A stretch of 64,000 nucleotides of DNA from Streptomyces sp. NBC_00554 (lineage in GTDB: Bacteria; Actinomycetota; Actinomycetes; Streptomycetales; Streptomycetaceae). This document shows positions 48,351-56,521 of this stretch, in pieces. Positions within the stretch are counted from its first letter, which is position 1; each line of letters starts with the position of its first letter. The stretch is taken from positions 8,060,001-8,124,000 of the forward strand of contig NZ_CP107799.1 in assembly GCF_041431135.1 (NCBI RefSeq), given 5' to 3'. The notes beneath the pieces are model-generated. The model searched no databases. It was not told where the DNA came from and saw only the letters and a list, made by a program, of their open reading frames with translations. Both the position numbers and the translations under genes were made by a program.

Positions 48351-50609
48351 GTGTCCCGCACCACCGGCACCACCCCCGACACCCGCACCGCCCTGCGCAT
48401 CTGCCCCCTGTGCGAAGCCACCTGCGGGCTGACGCTCACCATCGAGGGCACCCGGGTGACCGGGGCCCGGGGCGACCGCGACGACGTGCTCAGCAAGGGG
48501 TTCATCTGCCCGAAGGGCGCCTCCTTCGGAGCCGCCGACGGCGACCCGGACCGACTGCGCACCCCGCTCGTTCGCAAGGACGGCGAACTGCGCGAAGCCA
48601 CCTGGGAGGAAGCCTTCGACGCGGTGGCCGCGGGGCTGCGACCGGTCGCCGAGCGGTACGGGCCGCACGCCGTCGGAGTCGTCCTCGGCAACCCGAACGT
48701 GCACACCATGGCCGGCGCCCTCTACCCGCCCGTCCTGCTCACCGGCCTCGGCACCCACAGCATCTTCACCGCCTCCACGGTCGACCAGATGCCCAAACAC
48801 GTATCCAGCGGGCTGCTCTACGGCGACGCCAACGCGATCCCCGTGCCGGACCTGGACCACACCGACCACCTTCTGCTCATCGGCGCCAACCCCCTGGAAT
48901 CCAACGGCAGCCTCTGCACCGCCCCCGACTTCCCCGGCAAGCTCAAGGCCCTGCGAGCCCGCGGCGGCACCCTGACCGTCATCGACCCGCGACGCACCCG
49001 CACCGCCAAACTCGCCGACCGGCATGTGGCGATCAGGCCCGGCACCGACGCGCTGCTCCTCGCCGCCATGGCGCACGTCCTCTTCGAAGAGAAGCTCGCC
49101 GAACCCGGCGACCTCGCCCCGCACGTCCAGGACATCGACGAACTCGCCGAAGCCGTACGGGACTTCACCCCCGAAGCCGCGAGTGAGGCCTGCGACGTCC
49201 CCGCCGACACCATCCGCGCCCTCGCCCGCGAACTCGCCGCCGCACCCACCGCCGCCGTCTACGGCCGCATCGGCAGCTGCACGGTCCCGCACGGCACCCT
49301 GGCCAGCTGGCTCGTCGACGTCCTCAACATCCTCACCGGCAACCTCGACCGGCCCGGCGGCGCCCTCTTCCCCCAGGCCGCCACCGACAAGACCCCCCGA
49401 CCCGCAGGCCCCGGACGCGGCTTCGCCCTCGGACGCTGGCACTCGCGAGTGAGCCGACACCCCGAAGCCAAGGGCGAACTGCCGATCGCCGCCCTCGCCG
49501 AAGAGATCGACACCGCCACCGAACAGGGCGAGCCGATCCGCGCGGTCATCGCCGTCGCCGCCAACCCCGTACTCTCCGCACCCGACGGCGACCGCCTCGA
49601 CAAGGCCCTCGGCTCACTGGACTTCATGGTCAGCGTCGACCCGTACCTGAACGAGACCTCACGCCACGCCCACGTCGTACTCCCCCCGCCCCCGCCCTCG
49701 CAGAGCGCCCACCACGACTTCGCCTTCAACACCCTCGCCGTGCACAACCAGGTCCGCTACACCCGCGCCGCCGTCCCCCTCGAACCGGGCCGCATGGCCG
49801 AGACCGAGATCCTCGCGCGCCTCACCCTGGCCGCCACCGGCATGCACGGCACCGACCCGTCCGCCGTCGACGACATGGTCATCGCCGGCACACTCGGCAA
49901 GTCCGTCACCGAGCCCCACTCGCCGGTGCACGGCCGCGACCCGATGGAACTCGCCGGCCAACTCACCGGCGACAACGGCCCCGAGCGACGCCTCGACATG
50001 ATGCTGCGCCTGGGCCCGTACGGCGACGGCTTCGGCGTACGACCGGACGGGCTGAGCCTGGCGAAACTGCTCGCACACCCGCACGGCATCGACCTCGGCC
50101 CCCTGCGGTCGCGACTGCCGCAGCCGCTCAAGACCCGCAGCGGGAAGATCGAGCTGCTTCCGGCACCGATCGTCGACGATCTTCCCCGGCTGCGGGCCGC
50201 CCTGCGCGAGCGCCCGACGGCCCTCGTCCTCATCGGCCGCCGCCACCTGCGCTCCAACAACAGCTGGATGCACAACGTGCCCGCCCTCACCGGCGGCTCC
50301 AACCGCTGCACCTTGCACATCCATCCCGAGGACGCCGAACACCTCGGCCTCGCCGACGGGGCGGCCGTCCGCGTGAAGGGCGCCGGGGGAGAGGTGACCG
50401 CCCCCGCCGAGGTCACGGACGCCGTACGACGCGGAGTGGTGAGCCTCCCGCACGGGTGGGGACACAACCGCCCCGGCACCCGGATGAGCCACGCCGCACT
50501 CGACCCCGGAGTCAACGTCAACCAGCTCCTCGACGGCAGCCTCCTGGACCCCCTGTCGGGGACCGCCGTCCTCAACGGCGTACCCGTGGAGCTGACACCT
50601 CTGAGCTGA
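48351..50609 (+). CDS. Molybdopterin-dependent oxidoreductase with N-terminal [4Fe-4S] site
   Basis: 752 residues of the DMSO-reductase superfamily. The cluster ligands are Cys18, Cys21, Cys25 and Cys53 (CPLCEATCGL, GFICPKG). MGD-binding segments include PVLLTGLGTHSIFTASTVDQMPK, LLLIGANPLESNGSL, VIDPRRTRTAKLADRHVAIRPGTDALLLAAMAH, and the C-terminal domain RHLRSNNSWMHNVP through GWGHNRPGTRMSHAALDPGVNVNQLLD. No Cys/Sec is evident at the usual Mo-ligand position, where STVDQMP occurs. There is no Tat signal; the enzyme is cytoplasmic. GGGAGG decides the GTG at 48351 over 48282. No partner subunit is adjacent. Substrate unknown. Confidence 0.9.
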   Translation: MSRTTGTTPDTRTALRICPLCEATCGLTLTIEGTRVTGARGDRDDVLSKGFICPKGASFGAADGDPDRLRTPLVRKDGELREATWEEAFDAVAAGLRPVAERYGPHAVGVVLGNPNVHTMAGALYPPVLLTGLGTHSIFTASTVDQMPKHVSSGLLYGDANAIPVPDLDHTDHLLLIGANPLESNGSLCTAPDFPGKLKALRARGGTLTVIDPRRTRTAKLADRHVAIRPGTDALLLAAMAHVLFEEKLAEPGDLAPHVQDIDELAEAVRDFTPEAASEACDVPADTIRALARELAAAPTAAVYGRIGSCTVPHGTLASWLVDVLNILTGNLDRPGGALFPQAATDKTPRPAGPGRGFALGRWHSRVSRHPEAKGELPIAALAEEIDTATEQGEPIRAVIAVAANPVLSAPDGDRLDKALGSLDFMVSVDPYLNETSRHAHVVLPPPPPSQSAHHDFAFNTLAVHNQVRYTRAAVPLEPGRMAETEILARLTLAATGMHGTDPSAVDDMVIAGTLGKSVTEPHSPVHGRDPMELAGQLTGDNGPERRLDMMLRLGPYGDGFGVRPDGLSLAKLLAHPHGIDLGPLRSRLPQPLKTRSGKIELLPAPIVDDLPRLRAALRERPTALVLIGRRHLRSNNSWMHNVPALTGGSNRCTLHIHPEDAEHLGLADGAAVRVKGAGGEVTAPAEVTDAVRRGVVSLPHGWGHNRPGTRMSHAALDPGVNVNQLLDGSLLDPLSGTAVLNGVPVELTPLS

Positions 50610-50655
50610 GCAAAGCTGTGACCTGGAGTTTTGCGCTTATTGCTCGCGTGTCAAC

Positions 50656-50735
50656 GTCTTGTTAAGACTTGCGCACCCGACCTAACGTCACTCGCACCGC
50701 CGTCCCAGGTGGGAGTTCAAGGGCGAACGTTAGGT
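50656..50735 (+). promoter_or_regulatory. Inverted repeats before the citrate transporter
   Basis: ACCTAACGT (50680-50688) and ACGTTAGGT (50727-50735) are perfect inverse repeats 38 bases apart, the second ending nine bases before the transporter ATG. A separate palindrome, GTCTT-GTT-AAGAC, lies at 50656-50668. Two spaced sites suggest looping repression or a response-regulator pair. No regulator gene is adjacent downstream. Confidence 0.5.
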
Positions 50736-50744
50736 ATCCAACTC

Positions 50745-52181
50745 ATGCTGACCATCCTCGGCTTCACCATGATCGCGACCTTCTTGGTCCTGATCATGCT
50801 GAAAAAGATGTCGCCGATCGCGGCGCTCGTGCTGATTCCGGCACTCTTCTGTGTCTTCGTCGGAAAGGGCGCCAAGCTCGGTGACTACGTCATCGACGGC
50901 GTCACCAGCCTCGCCCCCACCGCGGCGATGCTCATGTTCGCGATCGTCTACTTCGGAGTGATGATCGACGTCGGGCTCTTCGACCCGATCGTGCGAGGCA
51001 TCCTGAAGTTTTGCAAGGCCGACCCCCTGCGCATCGTGGTCGGCACCGCAGTCCTCGCCGCCATCGTCTCCCTGGACGGCGACGGCTCGACCACCTTCAT
51101 GATCACCGTCTCGGCGATGTACCCGCTGTACAAGCGCCTCAAGATGAGCCTCGTCGTGATGACCGGCGTCGCGGCCATGGCCAACGGCGTGATGAACACC
51201 CTCCCCTGGGGCGGCCCCACCGCCCGCGCCGCGACCGCCCTCAAGCTCGACGCCAGCGACATCTTCGTACCGATGATCCCGGCCCTCGCCGTCGGCCTCC
51301 TCGGCGTCTTCGTGCTCTCGTACGTCCTCGGCCGCCGCGAGCGCACACGCCTTGGCGTGCTGACGCTGGAGGAGGTGCTGGAGCCGCAGGAGACCGAGAC
51401 GGTTCTGGTCGGCGCGGGTTCCGGCGCCGGCAGCGGTGGTCCGGTCGACCTCGGCAAGAAGGCCGTGAGCACGGGTGGTTCGGGCTCCGGCACGGACGCC
51501 GACGCTCCTGGGGCCGAGGCTCCTGAGGAGGACGACAGCTTCGCCGTCCTCGACCCCAACCGTGCCACCCTGCGCCCCAAGCTCTACTGGTTCAACGCGC
51601 TGCTCACGCTCACCCTGCTCACCGCCATGATCATGGAGTGGCTGCCGATCCCGGTGCTGTTCCTGCTCGGCGCCGCTCTCGCGCTCACCGTCAACTTCCC
51701 CCACATGCCCGACCAGAAGGCCCGCCTCGGCGCCCACGCCGAAAACGTCCTCAACGTCTCCGGCATGGTCTTCGCCGCCGCCGTCTTCACCGGCGTCCTC
51801 CAGGGCACCGGCATGGTCGACCACATGGCCACGTGGCTCGTCGACATCATTCCGGCCAGCATGGGCCCGCACATGGCCCTCGTCACCGGCGTGCTGAGCC
51901 TCCCGCTCACCTACTTCATGTCGAACGACGGCTTCTACTTCGGCGTCCTGCCGGTCCTCGCCGAGGCCGGTGCCGCCCACGGAGTCACCCCGCTGGAAAT
52001 GGCCCGCGCCTCGCTCGTCGGCCAGCCGCTGCACATGTCGAGCCCGCTGGTCCCGGCCGTGTACGTCCTGGTCGGCATGGCCAAGGTCGAGTTCGGCGAC
52101 CACACAAGGTTCGTGGTGAAGTGGGCCGCGCTCACATGTCTGATCATCCTCGGGGCAGGGCTGTTGTTCGGGATCATCTGA
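50745..52181 (+). CDS. CitMHS-family citrate/metal-citrate transporter
   Basis: A 478-residue polytopic protein with about 11-12 helices (MLTILGFTMIATFLVLIML, MLMFAIVYFGVMIDVGLFDPIVRGILKF, and a C-terminal half with FLLGAALALTVNFPHMPDQKARL and SLPLTYFMSNDGFYFGVLPVLAEAGAAHG). DGDGSTTFMITVSAMYPLYK and NTLPWGGPTARAATAL are characteristic of CitM/CitH. The central loop (about 205-275) is Gly/Ser/Glu-rich. It probably imports divalent-metal citrate in symport with protons. The ATG at 50745 begins the first helix; frames to 50631 add unconvincing residues. Confidence 0.92.
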   Translation: MLTILGFTMIATFLVLIMLKKMSPIAALVLIPALFCVFVGKGAKLGDYVIDGVTSLAPTAAMLMFAIVYFGVMIDVGLFDPIVRGILKFCKADPLRIVVGTAVLAAIVSLDGDGSTTFMITVSAMYPLYKRLKMSLVVMTGVAAMANGVMNTLPWGGPTARAATALKLDASDIFVPMIPALAVGLLGVFVLSYVLGRRERTRLGVLTLEEVLEPQETETVLVGAGSGAGSGGPVDLGKKAVSTGGSGSGTDADAPGAEAPEEDDSFAVLDPNRATLRPKLYWFNALLTLTLLTAMIMEWLPIPVLFLLGAALALTVNFPHMPDQKARLGAHAENVLNVSGMVFAAAVFTGVLQGTGMVDHMATWLVDIIPASMGPHMALVTGVLSLPLTYFMSNDGFYFGVLPVLAEAGAAHGVTPLEMARASLVGQPLHMSSPLVPAVYVLVGMAKVEFGDHTRFVVKWAALTCLIILGAGLLFGII

Positions 52182-52220
52182 CGCTCGTACCCGTACGACT
52201 CCTCCAGGAGGTAAAGAACC

Positions 52221-53453
52221 ATGGGGCCCGGTGGAAACCGCGGCTGGCTGCTGCGCCTCGTCATCGCCTTCAGCTTCGCTCAGGGGGCGGTGTCGATGGC
52301 GCGGCCCGCCGTCTCCTACCGGGCCCTCGCCCTTGGCGCCGACGAGCGCGCGATCGGCGTGATCGCGGGTGTCTACGCCCTCCTGCCGCTCTTCGCCGCG
52401 GTACCGCTGGGCCGCCGTACCGACCACGGCCGCTGCGCACCGCTGCTGCCCATCGGCGTCGTGCTCATCGCGGGCGGCTGCGCCCTCAGCGGCAGGGCGA
52501 ACTCGCTGACGGCGATGGCGGCTTGGAGCGGAGTGATGGGCCTGGGCCACCTGTGCTTCGTGATCGGTGCCCAGTCCATCGTCGCCCGCCAGTCCGCGCC
52601 GCACGAACAGGACCGCAACTTCGGCCATTTCACCATCGGCGCCTCCCTCGGCCAGCTGATCGGTCCGATCGCCGCGGGCACTCTCATCGGCGGTTCCGAC
52701 ATGGCGGGCACCAGCGCGCTGGCCCTGCTCGTCGCGGGCGGGGTCGCCGCGGTCTCGTTCACCTCGCTGTGGCGCATCGAACGCCGTACGCCCGCCAAGT
52801 CCCGTACCGCACAAGGCGACCGCGTTCCCGTGCGCCGCATACTGCGCACCCGGGGCGTCCCCGCGGGCATCTTCATCAGTCTCGCCGTGCTGTCGGCGAC
52901 GGACATCCTCACGGCGTATCTGCCGGTCGTCGGTGAGCACCGGGGCATCGCGCCGTCAGTGATTGGCCTGCTGCTGAGCCTGCGAGCGGCGGCGACGATC
53001 GCCTGCCGGCTGGTGATGACGCCGATGCTGCGACTCCTTGGCCGGACCGCGCTGCTCACCGTGACGTGTCTGGCGGCGGGCCTGGTGTGTGCGGGCATCG
53101 CGCTGCCGGTGCCGGTCTGGGCGCTGGCCGCGATGCTCCTGGTTCTCGGGTTCTGCCTCGGCGTCGGTCAGCCGCTGTCCATGACGACGGTCGTCCAGGC
53201 CGCCCCCGAAGGCGCCCGTTCCACCGCCCTCGCCCTTCGGCTGACCGGCAATCGGCTCGGCCAGGTCGCCGCGCCCGCCGCCGCGGGCCTGGTCGCCGGA
53301 GTCGCGGGGGTGGCCGCGCCGTTCGTGATGCTGGGTGCGCTGTTGCTGGTGTCATCGGGCATCGCGCTGCGTTCGCCCGCGAAGCCGGAGGTCGCGGGCC
53401 TTGGTGAGCCGGTGCGGAGCCGGGTGCCTCTGCGCCGTAAGAGCGATATCTGA
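52221..53453 (+). CDS. MFS transporter
   Basis: 410 residues with 12 hydrophobic segments. The loop 2-3 motif reads PLGRRTDHGR, matching the MFS motif A pattern (GxLaDrxGrk) loosely. The two halves are separated by a basic loop (RRTPAKSRTAQGDRVPVRRILRTRG). AGGAGGT lies 10 bases before the ATG. It follows the citrate transporter by 39 bases and could be cotranscribed. It is probably an exporter of the DHA1 type; substrate unknown. Confidence 0.9.
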   Translation: MGPGGNRGWLLRLVIAFSFAQGAVSMARPAVSYRALALGADERAIGVIAGVYALLPLFAAVPLGRRTDHGRCAPLLPIGVVLIAGGCALSGRANSLTAMAAWSGVMGLGHLCFVIGAQSIVARQSAPHEQDRNFGHFTIGASLGQLIGPIAAGTLIGGSDMAGTSALALLVAGGVAAVSFTSLWRIERRTPAKSRTAQGDRVPVRRILRTRGVPAGIFISLAVLSATDILTAYLPVVGEHRGIAPSVIGLLLSLRAAATIACRLVMTPMLRLLGRTALLTVTCLAAGLVCAGIALPVPVWALAAMLLVLGFCLGVGQPLSMTTVVQAAPEGARSTALALRLTGNRLGQVAAPAAAGLVAGVAGVAAPFVMLGALLLVSSGIALRSPAKPEVAGLGEPVRSRVPLRRKSDI

Positions 53454-53501
53454 CGGAGTGTCGGGCGCTGCTGCCGCCTTTTCCTGGGCAGATGTGAAAG
53501 G

Positions 53502-53543
53502 GAATCAGGTGCATGTCCAATTTGTATGACAATCACCTGATTC
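53502..53543 (+). promoter_or_regulatory. 10-bp inverted repeat in the leader of the secreted protein gene
   Basis: GAATCAGGTG (53502-53511) and CACCTGATTC (53534-53543) pair perfectly around a 22-base A/T-rich loop containing TTTGTATGACAAT. The second arm abuts the GGAGG ribosome site. It could be an operator covering a promoter whose -10 lies in the loop, or an RNA stem next to the start region. Confidence 0.55.
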
Positions 53544-53555
53544 GGAGGAACTCGC

Positions 53556-54164
53556 ATGCCCACCTCGTCCCTTCCAGGCCGCCGCCGGAGTGCCGTCGCC
53601 CTCGCGGCTCTCACAGTCGTGGGATCCACCCTTGCCGCAGCCCCGGCCGCGTTCGCCGCTCCCGGTGACAACGGCACCGTCAAGGTCCATGTGGTGGGCA
53701 CGGCCGTCGAGGCCCGCCTGAACCAGCCCAAGGTGTGCCTGTTCTACCTCGACGCGTTCAACTTCGACGTGGCGGAGGGCATCACCTGGACCCTCGTGAC
53801 GCAGCCCGCGGTCACCGGCGGTGCCACCCTCGGCGGGAAGATCACCCTCGACACGGGTGCGGGCCGGACGGCGAACCTGACGCTGCCCGACGGGCAGTAC
53901 AAGCTCACCTGGAAGATCGACGGCGGCAACGGCGCGGGCAAGCACAAGGTCTTCAAGGTCAACTGCCCGGACCGCCCGGGTGGCGGCCCCGGCGGACCCG
54001 GCGGTGGTCCGGGCGGACCGCACGGCGGGCCCCCGGCGGGTGGCGGCGGCCTCGCCCACACCCAGGACTTCGCGCCGGTCGCCGGGGCGGCGGCCGTAGG
54101 CCTTGTCGTGGCCGGGGGAGCCGTGTACCTCCGGCTGCGCCGTCGCCCCGATGGCGCGGCGTAG
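53556..54164 (+). CDS. Secreted protein with LAHTQ sorting-like tail
   Basis: 202 residues. A signal peptide (RRRSAVALAALTVVGSTLAAAPAAFA) is followed by a compact beta-rich domain (37-137) with Cys61 and Cys137, then a Gly/Pro-rich stalk (GGPGGPGGGPGGPHGG). LAHTQ (166-170), a hydrophobic helix (VAGAAAVGLVVAGGAVYL) and RLRRR complete a sortase-like signal in which the usual final Gly is Gln. It would be wall-anchored or membrane-held. The next gene, overlapping by 14 bases, is a sortase. Function of the domain is unknown. Confidence 0.8.
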   Translation: MPTSSLPGRRRSAVALAALTVVGSTLAAAPAAFAAPGDNGTVKVHVVGTAVEARLNQPKVCLFYLDAFNFDVAEGITWTLVTQPAVTGGATLGGKITLDTGAGRTANLTLPDGQYKLTWKIDGGNGAGKHKVFKVNCPDRPGGGPGGPGGGPGGPHGGPPAGGGGLAHTQDFAPVAGAAAVGLVVAGGAVYLRLRRRPDGAA

Positions 54165-54969
54165 ACGCGCCCGCAGGCCCTGGTACCGGACGCGCGCCTA
54201 CCGCCTGACACGGACCCTCGTGATGTCCGTCTGTCTGGTGGTGGGCGGCGTCTGGTGGGCGGGGGAGGACGAACCCGCGGACGCGGCCGCGAACCTGGCC
54301 CAGGTTCCGGTCGCCGCCGACGGCAACGGCAGCGGCGATGCGCGCGGTGCGAAGTCCCACCGCGTCGAGGGTGAAGGACGCGGTACGAAGTCCCACCGTT
54401 CCGGCACCGATGGGCGCGGCGGCGCGAACCCCCTCCGCCCCGCGCCCGCCCGGCCGGTCCGGCCCGCCCGGCCGAAGCCCCCGCCCAGGCCGCTGCCGCG
54501 CTCCCCGGCGGCCTCGCTCGCCATCCCGTACCTCGGCCTGGAGGCGCCGGTCATGGGCCTCGGGCTCGACCGGGAACGGCGGCTCACCGCTCCTCCGGTG
54601 GACGATCCGAAACTCGTCGGCTGGTACGAGGGTGGACCGACGCCGGGCGAGCGGGGCACCGCTGTCGCCGTCGGCCACCTCGACACCAGGACAGGGCCCG
54701 CCGTATTCGCCGCGATCGGCCAACTCCGGCCCGGCAGACTCGTCGAGGCCCGGCGCGCCGACGGGCGGACCGCCGTCTACACCGTGGACGCGGTGAAGAC
54801 GTACGAGAAGGCGCACTTCCCCAACAAGGAGGTGTACGGCGACAGGGGGCGCCCCGAGCTGCGTCTGATCACCTGCGGCGGCACGTACGACCGGAAGAAG
54901 GGGTACGCCAGCAATGTCGTCGTCTTCGCGCATCTCACGGAGACCCGGGGCCGCGCCCGCGGCACATGA
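54151..54969 (+). CDS. Class F-type sortase
   Basis: 272 residues. A short basic N-terminus, one signal anchor (about 20-36) and a Pro/Arg-rich extracellular linker precede the sortase domain (121-265). His176 is in AVGHLDT, Cys242 in LITCGG, and Arg248 follows in TYDRKKGYASNVVVFA. This matches actinomycete class F (or E-like) sortases. The linker holds a 36-bp-period duplication (GAKSH and GTKSH copies). The ATG at 54151 overlaps the end of the secreted-protein gene, so the two are coupled and that protein is its likely substrate. Confidence 0.87.
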   Translation: MARRRRARRPWYRTRAYRLTRTLVMSVCLVVGGVWWAGEDEPADAAANLAQVPVAADGNGSGDARGAKSHRVEGEGRGTKSHRSGTDGRGGANPLRPAPARPVRPARPKPPPRPLPRSPAASLAIPYLGLEAPVMGLGLDRERRLTAPPVDDPKLVGWYEGGPTPGERGTAVAVGHLDTRTGPAVFAAIGQLRPGRLVEARRADGRTAVYTVDAVKTYEKAHFPNKEVYGDRGRPELRLITCGGTYDRKKGYASNVVVFAHLTETRGRARGT

Positions 54970-55034
54970 GCCCAGGGCAGCGTGAAGCTTCCCGGGCACC
55001 TGGGCACCCGGCACCCGGGCACTCTGGCGTCAGA

Positions 55035-55053
55035 AAACTAACATCGCTAGTTT
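55035..55053. promoter_or_regulatory. TetR-type operator before the aldehyde dehydrogenase
   Basis: AAACTAACATCGCTAGTTT has arms AAACTA/TAGTTT. It matches the site at 60605-60623 at 14 of 19 positions and lies 38 bases before the dehydrogenase ATG. It suggests control by the TetR encoded at 59.9-60.6 kb. Confidence 0.6.
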
Positions 55054-55090
55054 GGGGGCGGGCGACGCTGCCCTGCCCGGGAGGAACACG

Positions 55091-56479
55091 ATGAAGGCTC
55101 ATCACGGCATGTACATAGGCGGCGAGTGGCGCCTCGCCGCCGGCGCGGACACGATCGAGGTCGTGAACCCGGTCGACGAGCAGGTGATCGGCCGGGTCCC
55201 CGCGGGCACCGCCGCGGACGTCGGCCACGCCGTACGGGCCGCCCGTGCCGCCCTCCCCGGCTGGGCCGCGACCCCGCCCACCGAGCGGGCCGCGAAGCTG
55301 GCCGCCCTCCGCGACGTACTCGTCGCGCGCAAGGACGAGATAGCGGAGACCGTCACGGCTGAGCTCGGGTCGCCGCTGCCGTTCTCGCAGGCGGTGCACG
55401 CGGGGGTGCCGATCCTGGTGGCGGGTTCGTACGCCGAGCTGGCGGCGACGTACGCCTTCGAGGAGAAGGTGGGCAACTCGACCGTCTACCACGAACCCGT
55501 CGGAGTGGTCGGCGCGATCACGCCCTGGAACTACCCGCTGCACCAGATAGTCGCCAAGGCCGCCCCGGCGCTGGCCGCCGGCTGCACGGTGGTCCTGAAG
55601 CCCGCCGAGGACACCCCGCTGACCGCCCAGCTCTTCGCCGAAGCAGTGGCCGAGGCGGACCTTCCGGCGGGGGTCTTCAACCTCGTCACCGGCCTCGGCC
55701 CGGTCGCGGGCCAGGCCCTCGCCGAACATCCGGACGTGGACCTCGTCTCCTTCACCGGCTCCACGGCGGTCGGCAGGCGGATCGGCGCGACGGCCGGTGC
55801 GGCGGTCAAGCGGGTCGCCCTCGAACTCGGCGGCAAGTCGGCCAACGTCATCCTGCCGAGCGCCGACCTCGCCAAGGCCGTCAACGTCGGCGTCGCCAAC
55901 GTGATGTCCAACTCCGGTCAGACGTGCAGTGCCTGGACCCGGATGCTGGTGCACACCTCGCAGTACGAGGAGGCTGTCGGGCTCGCCGCCGCGGCCGCGA
56001 CCAAGTACGGCGACCGCATCGGCCCGGTCGTGAGCGCCAAGCAGCGCTCCCGGGTGCGGAGTTACATCGAGAAGGGGGTCGCGGAAGGCGCGCGACTGGT
56101 GGTGGGCGGACCCGAATCCCCGCGCGAGCAGGGCTATTTCATCAGCCCGACCGTCTTCGCCGACGTCACACCGGACATGACGATCGCTCAGGAGGAGATC
56201 TTCGGGCCGGTGTTGTCGATCATCCGGTACGAGGACGAGGAGGAAGCCGTACGGATCGCCAACGGCACGGTGTACGGGCTCGCGGGCGCCGTCTGGGCGG
56301 CCGAGGAGGCGGAGGCCGTCGCCTTCGCGCGGCGACTCGACACCGGGCAGGTCGACATCAACGGAGGACGGTTCAACCCCCTTGCCCCGTTCGGCGGTTA
56401 CAAGCAGTCGGGCGTGGGACGTGAACTGGGCTCGCACGGACTGACCGAGTACCTCCAGACCAAGTCCTTCCAGTTCTAG
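55091..56479 (+). CDS. NAD(P)-dependent aldehyde dehydrogenase
   Basis: 462 residues of the ALDH superfamily. GVVGAITPWNYPLHQIVAKAAPALAAGCTVVLKPAEDTPLTA binds the cofactor, FTGSTAVGRRIG follows, LELGGKSANVIL holds the general-base Glu, and NSGQTCSAWTRML holds the catalytic Cys. GPVLSIIRYEDEEEAVRIANGTVYGLAGAVW is C-terminal. It oxidises an aldehyde to the acid; chain specificity unknown. The ATG at 55091 follows GGGAGG. An alcohol dehydrogenase starts 42 bases downstream, so the pair may convert alcohol to acid. Confidence 0.95.
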   Translation: MKAHHGMYIGGEWRLAAGADTIEVVNPVDEQVIGRVPAGTAADVGHAVRAARAALPGWAATPPTERAAKLAALRDVLVARKDEIAETVTAELGSPLPFSQAVHAGVPILVAGSYAELAATYAFEEKVGNSTVYHEPVGVVGAITPWNYPLHQIVAKAAPALAAGCTVVLKPAEDTPLTAQLFAEAVAEADLPAGVFNLVTGLGPVAGQALAEHPDVDLVSFTGSTAVGRRIGATAGAAVKRVALELGGKSANVILPSADLAKAVNVGVANVMSNSGQTCSAWTRMLVHTSQYEEAVGLAAAAATKYGDRIGPVVSAKQRSRVRSYIEKGVAEGARLVVGGPESPREQGYFISPTVFADVTPDMTIAQEEIFGPVLSIIRYEDEEEAVRIANGTVYGLAGAVWAAEEAEAVAFARRLDTGQVDINGGRFNPLAPFGGYKQSGVGRELGSHGLTEYLQTKSFQF

Positions 56480-56521
56480 CCCTCAAGTCCCCCCCCGGCT
56501 CTAGCCCTCAGGAGCACGCAC

